Origin: Owenia fusiformis
Lineage: Eukaryota > Annelida > Polychaeta > Sabellida > Oweniidae
Length of the DNA: 64,000 bases
Direction: 5' to 3'
Assembly: GCA_903813345.2 (NCBI GenBank)
Contig: CAIIXF020000001.1
Coordinates: forward strand, 48,933,885-48,997,884
Shown: positions 46,960 through 59,046 of the stretch, one piece after another
Layout: each line of letters opens with the position of its first letter
Position numbering within the stretch: the stretch's first letter is position 1
Translations under genes and position numbers: made by a program
The notes under the pieces: generated by a model
What the model was told of the DNA's origin: nothing
The model's database searches: none
Seen by the model: only the letters and a program-made list of their open reading frames with translations

Positions 46960-49262
46960 CATATATTTCTGCATACGTTTTCACTTGTTGAGCACTTGTC
47001 AACATTACCATTTACTTATTATTGAGGGGTTTAACAGGGGTCCACAAAAATTTTAAAATATTAGATTTTGATATTCTTGAAGTTTACAACGGATTATATA
47101 CTTATGAATCGGATTTTGGGAAGATTATTAGCATGACATATTGATTTTATCTGTTTAATTGAAAATAAGATCGTCTGTCTGATTATATTTTGCATTCAAA
47201 ATGATTAAAAATAATTGTTCCATTAAGTTCACTTTCTTTTAACATCATCTTGTTTTTTGTTGATCCGTCAATTGTTTTGATATATCTAAATGATAAAACA
47301 TATATTCCTACATACGTTTTCACATGTTGAGCACTTGTCAACATTACCATTTACTTATTATTGAGGGGTTTGACAGGGGTCCACAAAAATAAAAAATATT
47401 AGATTTTGATATTCTTGAAGTTTACAACGGATGAATCTGTTTTTGGGAAACTTATCAGGATGACCTATTGATTTTATCTGTTTAATTGAAAATAGGATTG
47501 TTTGTCTGATTATATTTTACATTCAAAATGATTAAAAATAATGGTTCCATTTAGTTCACTTTCTTTTAACATCATCTTGTTTTTTGTTGATCCGCCAATT
47601 GTTTTGATATGTTTAAATGATAAAACATATATTACTACATACATTTTCACCTGTTGAGGACCTGTCAACATTACCGTTTACTTATTATTGAGGGGTTTAA
47701 CAGGGGTCAACAAAAATATTAGATTTTGATATTTTTGAAGTTTACAACAGATTATCTACTCATTAATCGGCTTTTAGAAAGTTTATTATCCCATCGAACG
47801 AAGTTCAGTAGGGATAGAGTGAAGCCCTCCGTCCGTCAGTCAGTCAGACAGTCAGTCCATCCGTCCGTCTGTCCGGAAGATAACTTGAATACTAGTACAC
47901 AGATTTTCTTCATATTTGGTGGAAAGATGTATATTGGTGAATAGTTATACGCAAAAAAAATTTCAAGATGGCCGCCAGTTTAAAAATGGCGGGAATTTTT
48001 CGAAAAAATCTTATGTTTTTCATTTTAAACCAAAATAAGAAACATTATTATTTAAAATATTGGTAGTATATCAACGGTATCTATCTATTTCACATATATC
48101 CTGGATTTTTCACCCTGACTCCCAGGGGCCGTAAATGGGGGGGGGGGGGGGGTTGGGAAACTCACATTTGCATTAATTTTGAGATGTTTTTGAAGTTTAG
48201 CTTTATTATACTCAAATGAAAGGCAATTTAGAGTAGATTGCAAATATTGTAGCGTTTTTCTGATTCGGGCCTCAAAAAATTCAAAATGGCTGTCTAATGC
48301 GGGATTTTGCAATTATTTCTGATCTCTTAAAAGTATGGCTACATTATACTCAAATTGAAGGAATTTCAGAGTAGATAACAATGATGGCAGTGTTTTTCGG
48401 ATTTGTGCCTCTGAAAATTCAAAATATCCGACTAGAGCAGATATTCAACATTACTTAGAGTCATCTTTAAAGTATGGATACAATGATCTAAAATATTTAT
48501 TGAAGGAAAGAGTAGATGGTAAATATTACATTGTGACTGTACAGATTGATGATTTATATGGTGTTCGTTGGGCTACTCCGTGAAGTTGCCATTTTCTAAT
48601 TAGTATGACGTATTGATCTTATCTGTTTAATTGAAAATAAAATCGTCTATCTGATTATATTGTGCATTTAATATGATTAAAAACAATGATTCCATTTACA
48701 GTTCATTTTCTTTTAACATCATCTTGTTTTTTGTCCGGCAATTGTTTTGATGTTTAAATGATAAAACATATATTCTTATATACATTTTCACCTGTTGAGG
48801 ACCTGTCAACATTACCGTTTCCTTATTATTGAGGGGTTTAACAGGGGTCAACAAAAATATTAGATTTTGATATTTTTGAAGTTTACAACAGATTATCTCC
48901 TCATTTATCGGCTTTTGTAAAGTTTATTAGTATGACATATTGATTTTATCTGTTTAATTGAAACTAAGATCGTCTGTCTGACTATATTTTGCATTCAAAA
49001 TGATAAAAAATAATAGTTCCATTTAGTTCACTTTATTTTAACATCATCGTGTTTAATCGTTGATCCGCCAATTGTTAAATGATATGTTTAAATGATAAAA
49101 CATATATTCCTACATACGTTTTCATCCGTTGAGGACCTGTCAACATTATCGTTTACTTATCATTGAGGGGTTTAACAGAGGTCCATAATAATAAAAAATA
49201 TTAGATATTGACACTTTTGAAGTTTACAACGAATTATCTACTTATGAATCGGCTTTTGCATT
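46960..49262 (+). repeat. Large tandem repeat, about 320-340 bp units
   Basis: CACTTGTCAACATTACCATT, ATTGAGGGGTTTAACAGGGG, TGACATATTGATTTTATCTG and TAACATCATCTTGTTTTTTG recur at about 46990, 47335, 47660, 48800 and 49140. The distance between the third and fourth copies is large because element A copy 3 is inserted there. No coding frame. Confidence 0.9.
47788..48600 (-). mobile_element. Helentron/HINE-like element A, copy 3
   Basis: In its own direction it runs from GGCAACTTCACGGAGTAGCC (near 48588) to GAACTTCGTTCGATGGGATA (near 47788), with the GGAC tract at 47828-47876. It interrupts the third unit of the 320-bp tandem array: TTTAGAAAGTTTATTA precedes and ATTAGTATGACGTATTG follows. An uninterrupted unit reads GTTTATTAGTATGACAT, which gives an empty-site comparison. 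Either an ATTA duplication or insertion between two Ts without duplication fits. The 75-codon frame at 48085-48312 corresponds to the 72-codon frame of copy 2. Confidence 0.85.
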
Positions 49263-50699
49263 CAAATTATAATCTAAGATGAATTAATAATGTATTCGCG
49301 CTATTTATAAAATTGGATTTTAACATCAATAAAGCATATGATATGATGTGGGGTGAAAGGATATATGATTTTTGCGATACAGGCTATCTCTGCAAGCACA
49401 TAACTTTAGTAATATATTATTTTATTTAGTAGAAAATAGACTATCCCATGAGGCAATGCTAGAACCCGAACGCTCTATATTGAAATTAATAAATACCGCC
49501 TCGCCCAATATTTTTTTCTCAAATAGGTATTCTGCCATATCAAGCTCCTGATCATCCAGTATTTGTTTAATATTGCCTGCAGAAATGAGGTTATTAGTAT
49601 TACCACAGTTAATGCCCAGGGCTGAAATAGCATGTCATTTCCCGGGGAAAATTGCCGGGCGTTAATGCATAATTGGCCCGCAACTATGGCCCGCCACTAT
49701 GACGTCACATATTGCTCAGATCGATAAAGTAACATAAATGCCTTCTAAAATAGCACAAATACCCCTATAACATTCCCGGCTAGGTGGTAATAATAGTAAT
49801 TGATCTGAGTACTATCCACAAAAATATTCATCTTTTTGAATTTGACTTGAATTAAATCTTCAATAAATGAAAATCTGAACCATTTTAAGATATTCGAAAA
49901 ATTCAGAAACTGCAAATAATTCAATTATAACTATTTAAAACAATTTAAATTGCTAGGATATGATAATAACCTTAAAAAGTAAACATTTGATTAGTTATAC
50001 CAATCATTGTGATTTTAGAGCCCAAATGTTATCTCGTTTTACAGTTTCAATTTTATAAATCTTCTTGCTGTCAACGTTTTTATAATACTCTACACTTATT
50101 TAGTGCCTGTTTATAATGATACCGACATCATTGTAATATTGAAATCATATAAGTAATAAAGATCCCCAAATGGAGGTCAATGCCCCCCCCCCATTTGACA
50201 TGGCCTTATACGAATTAGGTTGTAGACATCAGGATGAAACCTGTTTTTATGATTTATACACCTTAATGATGTAATTTAATCGTAACAATGTACTAGCTTT
50301 CCATCTAAGAACTATCCGGAAAAATATTTAATTTTCGTAAAATAGACCCCTGCTGAAATCGTTCATAAATGAAGTTCTGTAACCTTGTATGGTGCACAAA
50401 AATTCATGAATGGTCAATGATATAATCCTAACTAACAAAAGCAAATTAAAAACATAAGGCTGTAAAAATAAGTTTTAAAAAATTATACAGTGTTTGATGA
50501 GTTATACCCCCCACTGTGAACTTGGATTCCATTTTGATCTAAATTTTCAGTTGAAATTTTACATTATGCTCTTGATATATAATAATTCATACTTTTTGCA
50601 CTTATTTATTATCTATTCACAAGAAATCTTTTAAAATGATTATTTCTTTAAAAAATGGACCCCTGCTTAAATCTCAAATAAATGATAAATGGTAATGTT

Positions 50700-51116
50700 G
50701 TGTGGTTCTCAACAAGCAATTCCATATTCAGTGATATTAAATCTATCAATATAATCTATAAAAATGATTGCAACTTGAACAGGAGGTAATTTTAAAATTA
50801 TTGTCAATTCCTTTAACACTAATGTGTGCACACCATCTTCTCTTCAACTTGCATGCATTACCGACAACATTTGCATAATTTCAAACAGGCCTCGGTTCTG
50901 CTAAAAACTCCTGCCAAAGAACCCTACCTATTCGATCAAATTGGACTTATACATGTTAATACGTATAGCCTGTAAAATAATATAGCTCGTTAAAACTCAA
51001 TCAACCAATGTTCTTTTGAGATAATGAGGATGGTGTCGAAGAAAAAAAATAATTAAAAAATATCGGACACAGATAAGACACAAATAAAATCATCGATAAT
51101 CAAACTGAAGAGGTTT
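50700..51116. other. Non-coding DNA inside the composite element
   Basis: AT-rich, no gene seen. Confidence 0.35.
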
Positions 51117-51118
51117 TA

Positions 51119-52193
51119 CAGGGCGTTCAATAAGTACTGATAAAAATGCTGTAACTTTTTATTTTTTCAGATATCTAACTAATCATTTTAGTGTGGATCG
51201 TTGAGTAATATACAGTGTGTCTAAAAAAATATGTTACACTTACAAAAAGTTCAATATCTTTCATAATTTTGATTTTTCCCCTAAAACATACTTTGGATAT
51301 CAAAAGACAAATCTTTCTCGAATAATTTGACACCATCGAATTCAAAATCATCAAAATGAAAATTGTTCCTCAGTCAATTGTTTGCGCACAAACTTGTCAC
51401 AAATCAATGTCATTTCTAAATCATTATGAATAAAATGATGCGTGCAACCAAAATTTGAATTAGTCATGTCTGCAATTTTTCTGATAGGAATTCATTCAAT
51501 AAGTATATTGCATCAATCTGACTATGGGAAGTTACAGCTTTTGGTCACTCCTGTCTGGATTCATCTTCAACTGACTTTCTCCCTATTTGAAATAGCAGAA
51601 CCAATGATATATGCCAGGGATAGATATAGTGTCCTCCCCAAAACCTTCATTAATGTCCTTTGTTGCATCCTATTTTGATTAACTTATGGTTGCATGTATA
51701 TAGAACCTGACGCTGCTTCTAATTTGATGAATATCATTGATATATTCTGTTCAGCAGCCATGTTAGGTGATGCCAAGGTATCTTAGTACCAGTGTGTATT
51801 ACCCAACTGTCAAAATCGATTCAAAATAAAATTATGAATGAAACTGTTCACATTTGAAGTGGTTCTTTTGAAAAGATTTTCGTGCAGATCTAAACCACGG
51901 CGAACCATCTTAGGCTCCATCCAGTACCACCTTCCTGTTAGAGTGCACTTCCTTGATGCCAAGGTATCTTAGTATTATATTATGAAAATGTTCACATTTG
52001 AAGTGGTTCTTTTGAAAAGATTTTCGTGCATGTCTAAACCACAGCGAACCATCTTAGGCTCCATCCAGTACCACCTTCCTGTTAGAGTGCATTCTTGTAA
52101 TTCTCACAGCACAATACTCAACAACGTTCAGTAGAAAAGTTAGTCAGAAATATAAAAAAATTCAGCAATTTTATCAGTATTTATTGAACGCCG
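51119..52193. mobile_element. Mariner-type element, non-autonomous
   Basis: CAGGGCGTTCAATAAGTACT at the left is inverse to AGTATTTATTGAACGCCG at the right, with TA outside each (51117-51118, 52194-52195). The GGCGTTCAATAA tip is a typical mariner terminal sequence. Inside, TACAGTGTGTCTAAAAAAAT at 51212 looks like a second, different mariner tip, perhaps a nested remnant. A 186-bp direct duplication lies at 51771-52094. The minus strand holds a short protein-like run (RWYWMEPKMVRRGLD) in both duplicate copies that could be a transposase relic. No full frame remains. Confidence 0.75.
51771..52094. repeat. Direct duplication of about 186 bp
   Basis: TGCCAAGGTATCTTAGTA starts both copies (51771 and 51957). 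Both contain CATTTGAAGTGGTTCTTTTG, CCATCTTAGGCTCCATCCAG and ACCACCTTCCTGTTAGAGTGCA. The second copy lacks about 45 bp near its start. Differences are few, so the duplication is young. Confidence 0.9.
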
Positions 52194-52999
52194 TATATAG
52201 CTCTAATATGCAATATTTAGGCCTCTTGGATATAATCGCCTTTTTAAAAATCGCTTAAAATACTTCCTTGCTGACGTCCTTATTTTCGAAGACGAACACT
52301 AATCCAAATTGTTAAAACAAGGGTTCCTAAATACGTAGGAGTTTTTACATGATTTATAAAGATTTTGGTTACATCTAGATAAGTATATTAAGCCTATACC
52401 GAGTTATATATTATAATTTCGATAACCAGAACCACTACAAATGTCAAAATAAATTCTATGAATAAAAAATGATGATCAACTTTGTGTTTGTGAAATACCA
52501 TGAACCACAAAATACCATAAACGCGGATAAATGATTAGTTTTGCGCTTAGATACATATTGAATTGAATAAAAATACTCAATCGGCCGGGCGTCGTAGTAA
52601 ATATCGGAGCAATGTGACCACGGTATTACCAGGCCTGTTCTAGGGGTATAAGTGCTAGTTTAGAAGGCATTTATTTAAGGAATAAAGACCGATATTTTAT
52701 AATTTATGGCGCAATGTATGACCAAAAATTATATTTTACTCATTGTTAAAAGACCGAAATCGCGTAGCAATTGCCAGAATAAAATCTGAGGTCATATATT
52801 TGACATTAATCATGAAATCAATTCTAATATGATAGACAGACAAGAAAAACAATTATTACCACCTTACCGGTCCTATTCTAGGGTTATGAGTACTAGTTTA
52901 GAAGGCATTTATTTTACTATATCAACATGAGCAGTTACGTCATAGTGGCGGGCCATATTGCCGGTCAATAAATAAGGGTTATGTACTGGGAGGTTTTGG

Positions 53000-53385
53000 A
53001 TATGGGGTTTATCCAGAGGGAGATATGCATATCTACCTGAGGGACCGTAGGGACTGATGGTAGATGTGCATATCTCACGAGGGATGAACCCAATATCCAA
53101 ATCGACCGTACATAACTGCTTTATCCTATACCAAGTAGAGTTTTCAGGAGCATATGGCCATTTCAATAGTACAAGGTGTGAAAATAAACAAATCATTCAT
53201 ATGCAAAGTCATTTTATTGCATTACCGGAAGCGGGAAGATATGCACCGGAAGCGGGAAGATATGCACCGAAGCGGGAGATATGGCGGGAGATTTGGAGGT
53301 TCTGGATATGGAAACCTCAAAATCAGGATACGGGATATATATTACCAACTTATCTCCCTAAAACTCTACTTGGTATAGGATAATG
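53000..53385. repeat. GGGAGATATG-rich repeat with inverted flanks
   Basis: GGAAGCGGGAAGATATGCACC is present in tandem (53227-53270), and GAGGGAGATATGCATATCTACC, GGTAGATGTGCATATCTCAC and GGAGGTT(T/C)TGGATATGG recur. TATCCTATACCAAGTAGAGTTTT at 53125 is inverted as AAAACTCTACTTGGTATAGGATA at 53359. Overlapping frames of 74-108 codons are not protein-like. Confidence 0.65.
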
Positions 53386-53521
53386 CATTTTACAATCGGC
53401 AATTTTCCCCAAGAAATTAGATATCGTTCAGCGCGTAAGGTTTTCTTGCTATTTCAGCTCTGGTCATTAACGGTGGTAATACTCGTATTAACGTCATTTC
53501 TGCGAGCAATATAGAAAAATA

Positions 53522-53566
53522 TTGGACCTTGGGCCTTCGGCCTTCGGCGCTCAATCCAATATTTCA
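53522..53566. repeat. Hairpin centred on GGCCTTCGGCC
   Basis: AATATTGGACCTTGGGCCTTCGG faces GCCTTCGGCGCTCAATCCAATATT. It resembles the hairpin at 356-434 in its centre, and dispersed animal repeats often carry such stems. Confidence 0.6.
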
Positions 53567-53932
53567 GTATATTGCCCTTCGAAATGACGTTATTGTACTA
53601 CTCTTTGTATTTATAAATTTTGACGGCCATACATATTCCAATAAAGACCATTAATTCAATTGTTGTAGCTATTGTGACTTCACGTATCGTATTAGAATTT
53701 ACTATATCGACTTGACCAGTATGTGGAAATAAGATGAAATGACGTTATTAGTACTATTCAACTTAGTTTAGCAGAAATCGGTAGTTTTTCGAAAACGAAA
53801 GAATGTCGGCAACTATCTTGAATGAAGCTACAGTCAAAACAGAAATGTTTGGGACTACTTTGAATTTAAAACTAAGCAATCAAATGACCATATTGAAACA
53901 GTTTATGTAAAAATCCTATACAGACCAGTTTA

Positions 53933-54334
53933 AGGTACAGCTGGAAAGTAACATTTTGGTAAAAAATTGCTAGTATATAGCTGCACATGTTATTTTCTGC
54001 TACAAAATTAAGTATGAAGTCATGTGTGTATTTCCTTGCTTTTTTCAGGAAAGGACCATTACACTGTCTATTTTTAGTAAACCTGGAAACAGGTCAATGA
54101 TAGTTCCTGTGTTGTCTGAAAACTTTGAAAGAAAAATAGAAAGTGTGAAATATCGGAATGTCCTGGAGTTCCCATTGAACTCCTACCAGATATTCTAAAA
54201 GAAGACAATGTAATGATACTTTCCTGAAAAAAGCAAGGAAATTGACACATGCCTTCATACTTTATTTTGTACCAGAAAATAACATGTGCAGGTATAGAAA
54301 TTTTTTACCAAAATGTTACTTTCCAGCTGTACCT
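53933..54334. mobile_element. TA-flanked foldback MITE
   Basis: AGGTACAGCTGGAAAGTAAC at the left is perfectly inverse to GTTACTTTCCAGCTGTACCT at the right, with TA outside both. Pairing continues for about 125 bp per arm (CACATGTTATTTTCTG, TTTCCTTGCTTTTTTCAGGAAAG), leaving a loop of roughly 150 bp. Mariner-like by target only. Confidence 0.88.
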
Positions 54335-54336
54335 TA

Positions 54337-56200
54337 TGACGTTTTCATCTGGGGTTTTGTTGTGACTTATTCCGTCCCTATTAATAAATGGAGGGCATCA
54401 ATGATAACAACTCTCAACCAATATGCTCTAATTTACTTGACCCACACAAAAGCAATATCCAAAAACAATTATGTATATCATGATATCATGAGAGGTACGA
54501 GTGGTCGCACTTTATACGACCTTTCAAACGTTATTGGGGGGGGGCATACTCACTCTTGATTTGTGAAGTGCCAGCTTTCAGAAGCATCACAGACAACTGT
54601 AGCCTTTCCCGTCTTGGGTCGGTCGCTTTTGTTTTTGGGTACGTTGCTGAGACTTATTAGTCCTGACGCATTTGTTATAATATGTTTCTAAATTCAACTG
54701 TGCTTCAAGTACGAGGCTGAACACGGAAACCGATTCTGTACAAGTGTAAGTTCAATTCACTCCAGGTGTGAGTGTATTCAGTTGTTATATGTTACGTACA
54801 TATTCATTGATGCATGCTAAATGTTCGAGCTTGTTCGGTCAACCTGTCCTTGAATGTAATACATACTGTATAATCATTGTGAACATAAAAACTCTTTTAG
54901 TCTTTAGTGTCCTAAACATTGTACCCCTAATTAACAAAACATTCTAGATTCTATGAGCATGTATTTTTGAAGTTATTGATTATATCAATCATACGAGTGT
55001 ACGAAATAAACGTACAGTATCAAACAAAAAGCATCCATCGTTGACACACACATTCCGTGAACTCTATACGATACTCAAATTAATCAATTTGATGCTTCAA
55101 GCAAGGTTGACATATAGAGATTTTGTTGGGACCGCCCTCAGTGATGTTTCAATACTAATATTATCTAAACGATGTTCAATCAACAAAGACCATATCAATA
55201 TGTTTCTTTTCTGGAATATATTGATGGCAATTTCTTTCCCAATTTGTATATTACCTTGAAGTTAATTATGTCTGAAATCTGACAAAAAGTGTGAGGCGTA
55301 TTTTTCATACGCTCTCTACATCTTTCACATTTACACAAAGAGTACACTAAAGGTAACCAGAAAAGAGCGTAGTGAACGTTTTGGATATTTTTATATATAT
55401 AAAAATTGGAAAATAAAGTAGCCGACTTATTTTTTATTTTTAAAAAGTAAGTCACTGGAGTTTCTCGTTTTCATACATTTTATAAACGAAATATTGTCCA
55501 CACTCTTTTCTCGCTACAGTCTTTTCTCGCTACAGTCTTTATGCAAAACTGAAAGTTGTAGACAACATTGGAAAGAGGTCCATATTTGAAAGTAATGTGT
55601 GGCTTTGTTAAAATTAGACTGAAAAAAAATTCCCAAAAAACACATCTACCTTAAAGTTGCTTGAGAGATTAAGAAAGTGTTTCCATGACTAACTTGGGGT
55701 CTGTTTTGAGAGAAAGTCCCTGAAATTAGAAATTCACAAAAATCGAGGGGATCACATTCTGCTCAATTTTGTTCATGACATTGCTAATGCGCATAAACAT
55801 TACTAAGTACACCATGCAACACCGTTGTGTTACAATGTAGGTACATACAATTAATGTAGTTACGTGTACAATACATAATACAACTCAATATCTTTAACGA
55901 GCAGGTTAGACTCTTCCATACTTTTTTAAAAACTTTTCAAAAGCAGTACTAGTTTTAATATGTATTCAGTCATAAATCACGTCAACACAACCAACGTGCA
56001 ATATTTTGACAGACGTTGTCACCCATTAATGCCTAAACCTGTCATGAGCACGTACAATCAAAATAATTGTGCGTCAATCAAGCCGTGAAAATAAGCAACC
56101 AATAACAAAATATAAGAAAGCCAAAGATACATTGTATTTGTAAAAAAGGGAACGTTACATAATGTCAGGTTCATATTTGCTGCGATTCATCGGTCGGCCC
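54337..56200. other. Non-coding DNA, no gene seen
   Basis: Mostly AT-rich. A direct duplication TCTTTTCTCGCTACAG occurs twice near 55505-55535, and a G run lies at 54535. Frames up to 105 codons carry no recognised motif. Confidence 0.4.
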
Positions 56201-56202
56201 TC

Positions 56203-56261
56203 GGCCGATTGAGTATTTTGTTTCAAACAAATACAATTTTGAACATAACACTCAATCGGCC
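56203..56261. repeat. Hairpin with GGCCGATTGAGT ends
   Basis: GGCCGATTGAGT at 56203-56214 is inverse to ACTCAATCGGCC at 56250-56261. It is flanked on the right by AGACACCTATGTGACCCAGG, related to the ends of the GC-rich element at 35650-36318. Probably a short derivative of that group. Confidence 0.65.
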
Positions 56262-58490
56262 AGACACCTATGTGACCCAGGCATAACGTGGGCTAATTGT
56301 CACGAAATGGTTGTTCTAGCTAACTGTGATATAAATGCTGATTGCATATATTTTGTAATCTCTCAATTTATAACATGTTAGGCTATGTCAGATATGTGTG
56401 AGCGTAAAATATTAAATCGACTCCTGTATGATATATAGGTCACGTCTCACAAGGCTTATACCTTATCTCAAATCCAGCCTTTAAATTGAAACAACTTTTA
56501 CAAATATTTGAGGAAAAATTCGGTATGCAGCTTTTACAACATGTGCTCGACCCTTACTGCTGTACAAATTGAAGTGCGGTGTTTCTGCTTGCAATGGGTG
56601 TATGCCTACATGCATTAAAAACTGTTGTACATTGTAGGGAGAAGTGTTAGTTTAAACAAGTCAGTCAATGGAAGTACTAGTGCTGTAACTCGACTAAAAA
56701 CAAGCCATTATAATTACAAATAAAATTCATCTATGGTCATTACCCCATAACAAATCGTGGGAATACTAAAATAAATTGAAATGTATCAGGTCTTATCACT
56801 ATACAAGAAATGTATTTTATTGCGTTTGAGTCACGTAGTACGAATTAGCAAGAAAATGATTTCTATTTGGTCGTTTAACGTTATGAAAATAGAACGGTAA
56901 TTGTAAATGCAGTATTACTGAGTGAACGGTGTATGTATTAGTGAATAAGATCACTTCGGCTCTAAGCGGCGAGATAAACTAAGTCTATGTCTTTAAAATG
57001 TTTATGAAAACTTTTCGGACAAACCTTTTCCTTATAACCTCAATTGTTGAGGATTTCAAAGATTTTTAGCATCATGTTCTCAACAGAATAATAATGGGCA
57101 TTAATGAATTTGTGATGCTAAAGATAGAAAAGGTTTTACAGGTGGTCGGAAAGTTTTTGATTTTGAAATGAGATTTGTTATTACTATATTATCGAGAAAG
57201 CTTATCAATTGTCCATTATAAACATTTTTGTATATTGTCCAGCGGCGACACAGCCGCAGAGCCACATTTTGGCAACCAGCATGTATATATGATAACATTA
57301 TTGTATGTAAATAATACACTCGGTTTTTCTGCAGCAGCCGCAGAGCCACATCCTAGTTAATGTTATGTTTCTTAAGTGAAGGTTAGAATAGAAATCTCAA
57401 TACTTAACTTGAAAGGCGACTACGTCAACCGCAGATCAATTTACTCCCCAGTCACATTTGTCGCACAGCGGCCGTAAGTAGACCGCAGATCAATTATATC
57501 AGTGAAGGGAAGCCGTAGATTTTATAACTCGGAATTACAATATTTGTTAATTTCTGCGGTCCCCGTAGAAATCAACAGGCCGTACGTAGCCAGACCGCAT
57601 AAAGGTCATTTCATTGCAATCCGTTCAAATCGTTAGCTACAAAAATTGATTGACTAAAACGTATGATACATAAATGAGAGCTAAGAAAAAAGCGCAAGAA
57701 AAAACAGTGAAATGTACTTGAAGTGGCGATTGTGTTTTCTGCTTACCAGTTACCCAGCTCTAATAGTGCGATATAAGGTGACTTGATTATGCAGATGAGA
57801 AGACCCCATTGGTTTCCCGGTCAAACAATCAAAACAGACGGGGACAAGCTTTGTTTGAACTGTTACTATATCAAGTATTTCTTAACGTTTCGTGACCAGA
57901 AATCCACTTAACTATAGGGAATATATTCCGTTATAAAGATAGATTGTTTTCACTTACCAATCATTCACTAACATGTGCTGTCATATTCAGCTCTGGCATT
58001 CATGTCAAAAGGGGGAAGGGTAACCCCCACACTGAATAAATTCAAAGTTCGCGCACCCTTCTTTTTCATTGATGATAGAACAGTTTACGATAAAAGGCCG
58101 AACGCAGAAAACATTGAAATTACGAACGCGGTACGTTCGGGGTATTTCTCTCGGCCTTGGAATTACTCAAGAAAAATATACCATCCATAGACGACATGCA
58201 ACGACATCTAATTTTCGTCGAGTGAATCATTTCCAAAAATAATCAATTTTAAGAGAAAATTGCACATAATGGTTTTGCGAGACGACCTCTATCTAACACA
58301 AGTAAAATTCTACTAAAGAGATCGCTCAAAAATATTGAAAAAATGAAACCATTTTTCTCATCAATTTTAAGACATACTTCTCATGGATCGAATCACGATT
58401 TCTTTAGAGAAAATAAGACTTTGCTTTATTATGTGGTTACGATATATGTTATTTTGCTGCTTAAAAAACGTTAAGTCAATCTATTTACGC
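56262..58490. other. Non-coding DNA with small repeats
   Basis: CAGCCGCAGAGCCACAT occurs twice (about 57251 and 57336), and ACCGCAGATCAATT recurs at 57428 and 57481. No gene or clear element was seen. Confidence 0.4.
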
Positions 58491-58497
58491 ACTGAAA

Positions 58498-58692
58498 AAC
58501 GGTACAAAATATAAGATGGAATTTCATCGCTTCGCCAAAAAAGTTCTACAAAATGCGTTTTTCATGATTCAACAATAATATTTTAGAATATAAAAATTCA
58601 TCACACCTCCGATATTGTCTGAAAATTCCATAATGATCGTGTAGAAAATAAAAAAGTTGTACTCATCTAAAAAGCTCTCTCTATCGAGCCTC
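58498..58692 (-). repeat. Dispersed repeat E, copy 2
   Basis: Inverted match to 39765-39960, from CTGAAAAACGGTACAAAATA to AAAGCTCTCTCTATCGAGCCTCTTC. Similarity stops on both sides, which brackets the repeat. Confidence 0.7.
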
Positions 58693-59042
58693 TTCTTTTG
58701 GGAGACAAATATCAGATATGAGGTGATAAATAAGGAATAGGCCAAATGGGTATAACATTGACACCATTTCCTTTCAATTTGGGGTAACTACAAGGTATGA
58801 GCTAACTTCAACACTTTGTTGTTTATTTGCTCTAATTTTCAATCTAGAGGGAAGCCTTATGGATCGAAATCTCACAAGATTTCTATTTATTCGCAATCAA
58901 ATATGGCGGAAAAGGAAAATTCTAATTTGTAACAGTTAGTATCTGACCTATCTGAGTTACCCTTACTTCCTGCGAAAGCTATGTGGATTTTGATATAATA
59001 GCTTTCCCATGGCGCACTTGTACAGCTGAATAATAATGACCT
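58693..59042. other. Non-coding DNA, no gene seen
   Basis: AT-rich. CTTATGGATCGAAATCTCACAAGATTTCTAT near 58856 resembles TCTCATGGATCGAATCACGATTTCTTT near 58379, a short repeat. Confidence 0.4.
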
Positions 59043-59046
59043 TTAA

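Larger units (their letters stand above)
49590..53510. mobile_element. Large composite element with inverted end regions (tentative)
   Basis: The left block 49590-49800 contains CAGAAATGAGGTTATTAGTATTACCAC, GGGGAAAATTGCCG, GGCCCGCCACTATGACGTCA and AATGCCTTCTAAA. The same words occur inverted at 52850-52980 (AATGGCCCGCCACTATGACG on the minus strand, AATGCCTTCTAAACTAG) and 53400-53510 (GTAATACTCGTATTAACGTCATTTCTGCG, CAATTTTCCCCAAG). About 4 kb may thus be one element with long inverted ends, later broken by insertions such as the mariner foldback at 51119. The interior 49.8-50.7 kb shows three diverged direct copies of an AAAAT(A/G)GACCCCTGCT(G/T)AAATC-containing unit. Tips and target duplication not resolved. 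Confidence 0.45.
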
